64,000 bases of DNA from Coturnix japonica (lineage: Eukaryota; Chordata; Aves; Galliformes; Phasianidae): contig NW_015439867.1 in NCBI RefSeq assembly GCF_001577835.2, forward strand, positions 522,323-586,322, in the 5' to 3' direction. Positions 62,935 to 64,000 of this stretch are shown in pieces (position 1 is the stretch's first letter; every line of letters begins with the position of its first letter). The position numbers and the translations under genes were made by a program. The notes under the pieces are model-generated. The model did not search any database, had not been told where the DNA came from, and saw only the letters and a program-made list of their open reading frames with translations.

Positions 62935-64000
62935 AGCATCACCTTGGTGGATGAAGCTGACGATGGCTCCCGCCGGCTGCTCGGGTCCAGCTCAGCAGAA
63001 ACACGTGACACGCGTTGCCCCCCCCCCCCCGCCTGCTTGGCCACGAACCCAAAGATCCTGCGGGGGGGGGGGGCACAGAGTGCTCAGGGGGGGCAATGTG
63101 AGGGGGGGTCGGGTGTGCTCCCCCCCCCCTCCTTACTCACGTGGAGGTGCTGCCGTCTGCGTTCTCCCACCTGTGTGCACAGAGCCGTGTTGGGCTGTTT
63201 AATGCCCACCAGGAATGTGTGCCCCCCCCCAAATTGTCACCTTCGCTCCTCGGGGTCCGTGCTGCAGTAGGTGACACTGGCCACGGGGTAATGGCGGCGG
63301 AAGAACAGCCTGGGGGGGCAGCGGGGGGGCAGAGCGATGAGAGCGTGTGTGTGTGGGGGGGGTCGTGGGGGGGTGTCCAGTGGGGGGGTCCCACCTGCGC
63401 TGTCTGTCGGTCAGGGTGATGCCGCGGGCGGACAGTGGAAGTGCGCGGTGCAGGGCGGGGGGGCGGCGCTCCCAGCACCGCGGCCGCAGCCATCGCCACC
63501 GCGCGGGGCCCAGTCAGCGCCTCGGTCAGCACCGAGCCCAGGTACCGCACCGAGCAGCCTGCGGGACGGCGGCACCGGTACCACACCGCAACGACACGGC
63601 ACCCCACACCGCCCCCCCACTGCCCCCCTCGCACTGACTCCGCATCCCAATACTTGCCCCCCTGACCCCATGACCCACTGCCCCCCACTGCCCTCCTCTC
63701 ACTGACCCCCCCCCACCCCACTACCTCCCCCCCCACCCCCCTGTCCCCAGGACCCCCCCATCCCATGTCCCCCCGTCACAACCGCCCCCATTGCCCTCCT
63801 CATTGCCCCCACCTGCTCCTGCCGCAGCAGCTCCGCGGCGGTGCTGGACGTTGGGGGTCCGGTGCTCCCCCCTCTCCAGTGGGTCTGGAATAGACGCGGG
63901 GTGAGGCCGTGGGTGCCCCCCTTCCCACGGGGGAAGCGACACTCGTGGCGGGGTGGGGGGTCACGCACCGTGGCAGGGATGCGCAGCGCGCAGGCAGCGA
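62935..64000 (-). CDS. TNS2: Tensin 2, C-terminal PTB-domain part (partial, frame inconsistent)
   Basis: A focal-adhesion scaffold with PTP-like, C2, SH2 and PTB domains; only the end is in the window. Minus-strand exons: 64000-about 63967 (ALRIPAT), 63884-63813 (STAAELLRQ), 63558-63395 (CSVRYLGSVLTEALTGPRAV ... RGITLTDRQR), 63309-63241 (LFFRRHYPVASVTYCSTDPE), 63170-63141 (WENADGSTS), and 63057-about 62935 (IFGFVAKQ ... AELDP ... KVML). This is the order of the tensin PTB domain. Unlike every other gene here, the frame does not close. Apparent one-base slips occur near LLRQ(G)AGCSV, in the C run before the SARGITLTD block, after NACHVF, after ELDP and before KVML. Most lie in or beside G/C homopolymers, so sequence error is likely, but decay cannot be excluded. 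The stop codon is uncertain. Confidence 0.8.

Overview
The window reads as a GC-rich, gene-dense stretch of a bird microchromosome, probably galliform. The evidence is CR1 LINE copies ending in tandem ATTCTATG, very short introns, many G/C-rich minisatellites, two assembly gaps inside tandem arrays (56004-56135 and 57296-57615), and ten host genes whose splice sites can be read directly. Nine carry the neighbour set found at human 12q13: PFDN5, ESPL1, CSAD, ZNF740, ITGB7, RARG, MFSD5, SPRYD3 and TNS2. The exon models of the first eight close in frame from start to stop. Species and orthology come from family knowledge and no search was run.

Layout: 1-77 is the tail of a C2H2 zinc-finger gene (+). 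3465-4575 is a second C2H2 gene (+). PFDN5 (8856-5187, -) carries two CR1 copies in intron 1. Upstream of it is a 40-bp tandem repeat with three CTCF-like cores. ESPL1 (separase, 21050-9349, -) has 30 coding exons and 2220 residues. A CR1 copy and a GBP-family GTPase (23887-26952, +) with an exact ISRE in its promoter follow. CSAD (31461-28097, -) and ZNF740 (33380-35187, +) are head to head across a CpG-rich promoter. ZNF740 and ITGB7 (43170-36495, -) are tail to tail with probably overlapping 3' ends. RARG (49891-44991, -, gamma2-like first exon) comes next. After about 3.7 kb of minisatellites and CpG-rich promoter comes the intronless MFSD5 (53598-54941, +). A two-exon death-fold gene (58377-56267, -) follows, with a pyrin-like domain in one exon, a death domain in the other and a 21-bp minisatellite between them. 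SPRYD3 (59582-62224, +) and the 3' end of TNS2 (from 64000 leftwards, -) close the window.

Organisation: compared with the human order (from memory), the outer genes PFDN5-ESPL1 and SPRYD3-TNS2 keep their mutual order and orientation, while CSAD-ZNF740-ITGB7-RARG-MFSD5 is inverted as one block. Each junction of the inverted block holds a gene that I do not know from the mammalian locus and that looks like innate immunity: the interferon-type GBP at the ESPL1/CSAD junction, and the pyrin-plus-death-domain gene at the MFSD5/SPRYD3 junction. The latter is the best candidate here for something undescribed. SOAT2 and IGFBP6, which I expect between SPRYD3 and CSAD in mammals, are not seen.

The genes form no single pathway. 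They cover protein folding (PFDN5), chromosome segregation (ESPL1), taurine synthesis (CSAD), transcription (zinc fingers, RARG), leukocyte adhesion (ITGB7), molybdate transport (MFSD5), focal adhesion signalling (TNS2) and probable cell-autonomous immunity (GBP and the death-fold gene).
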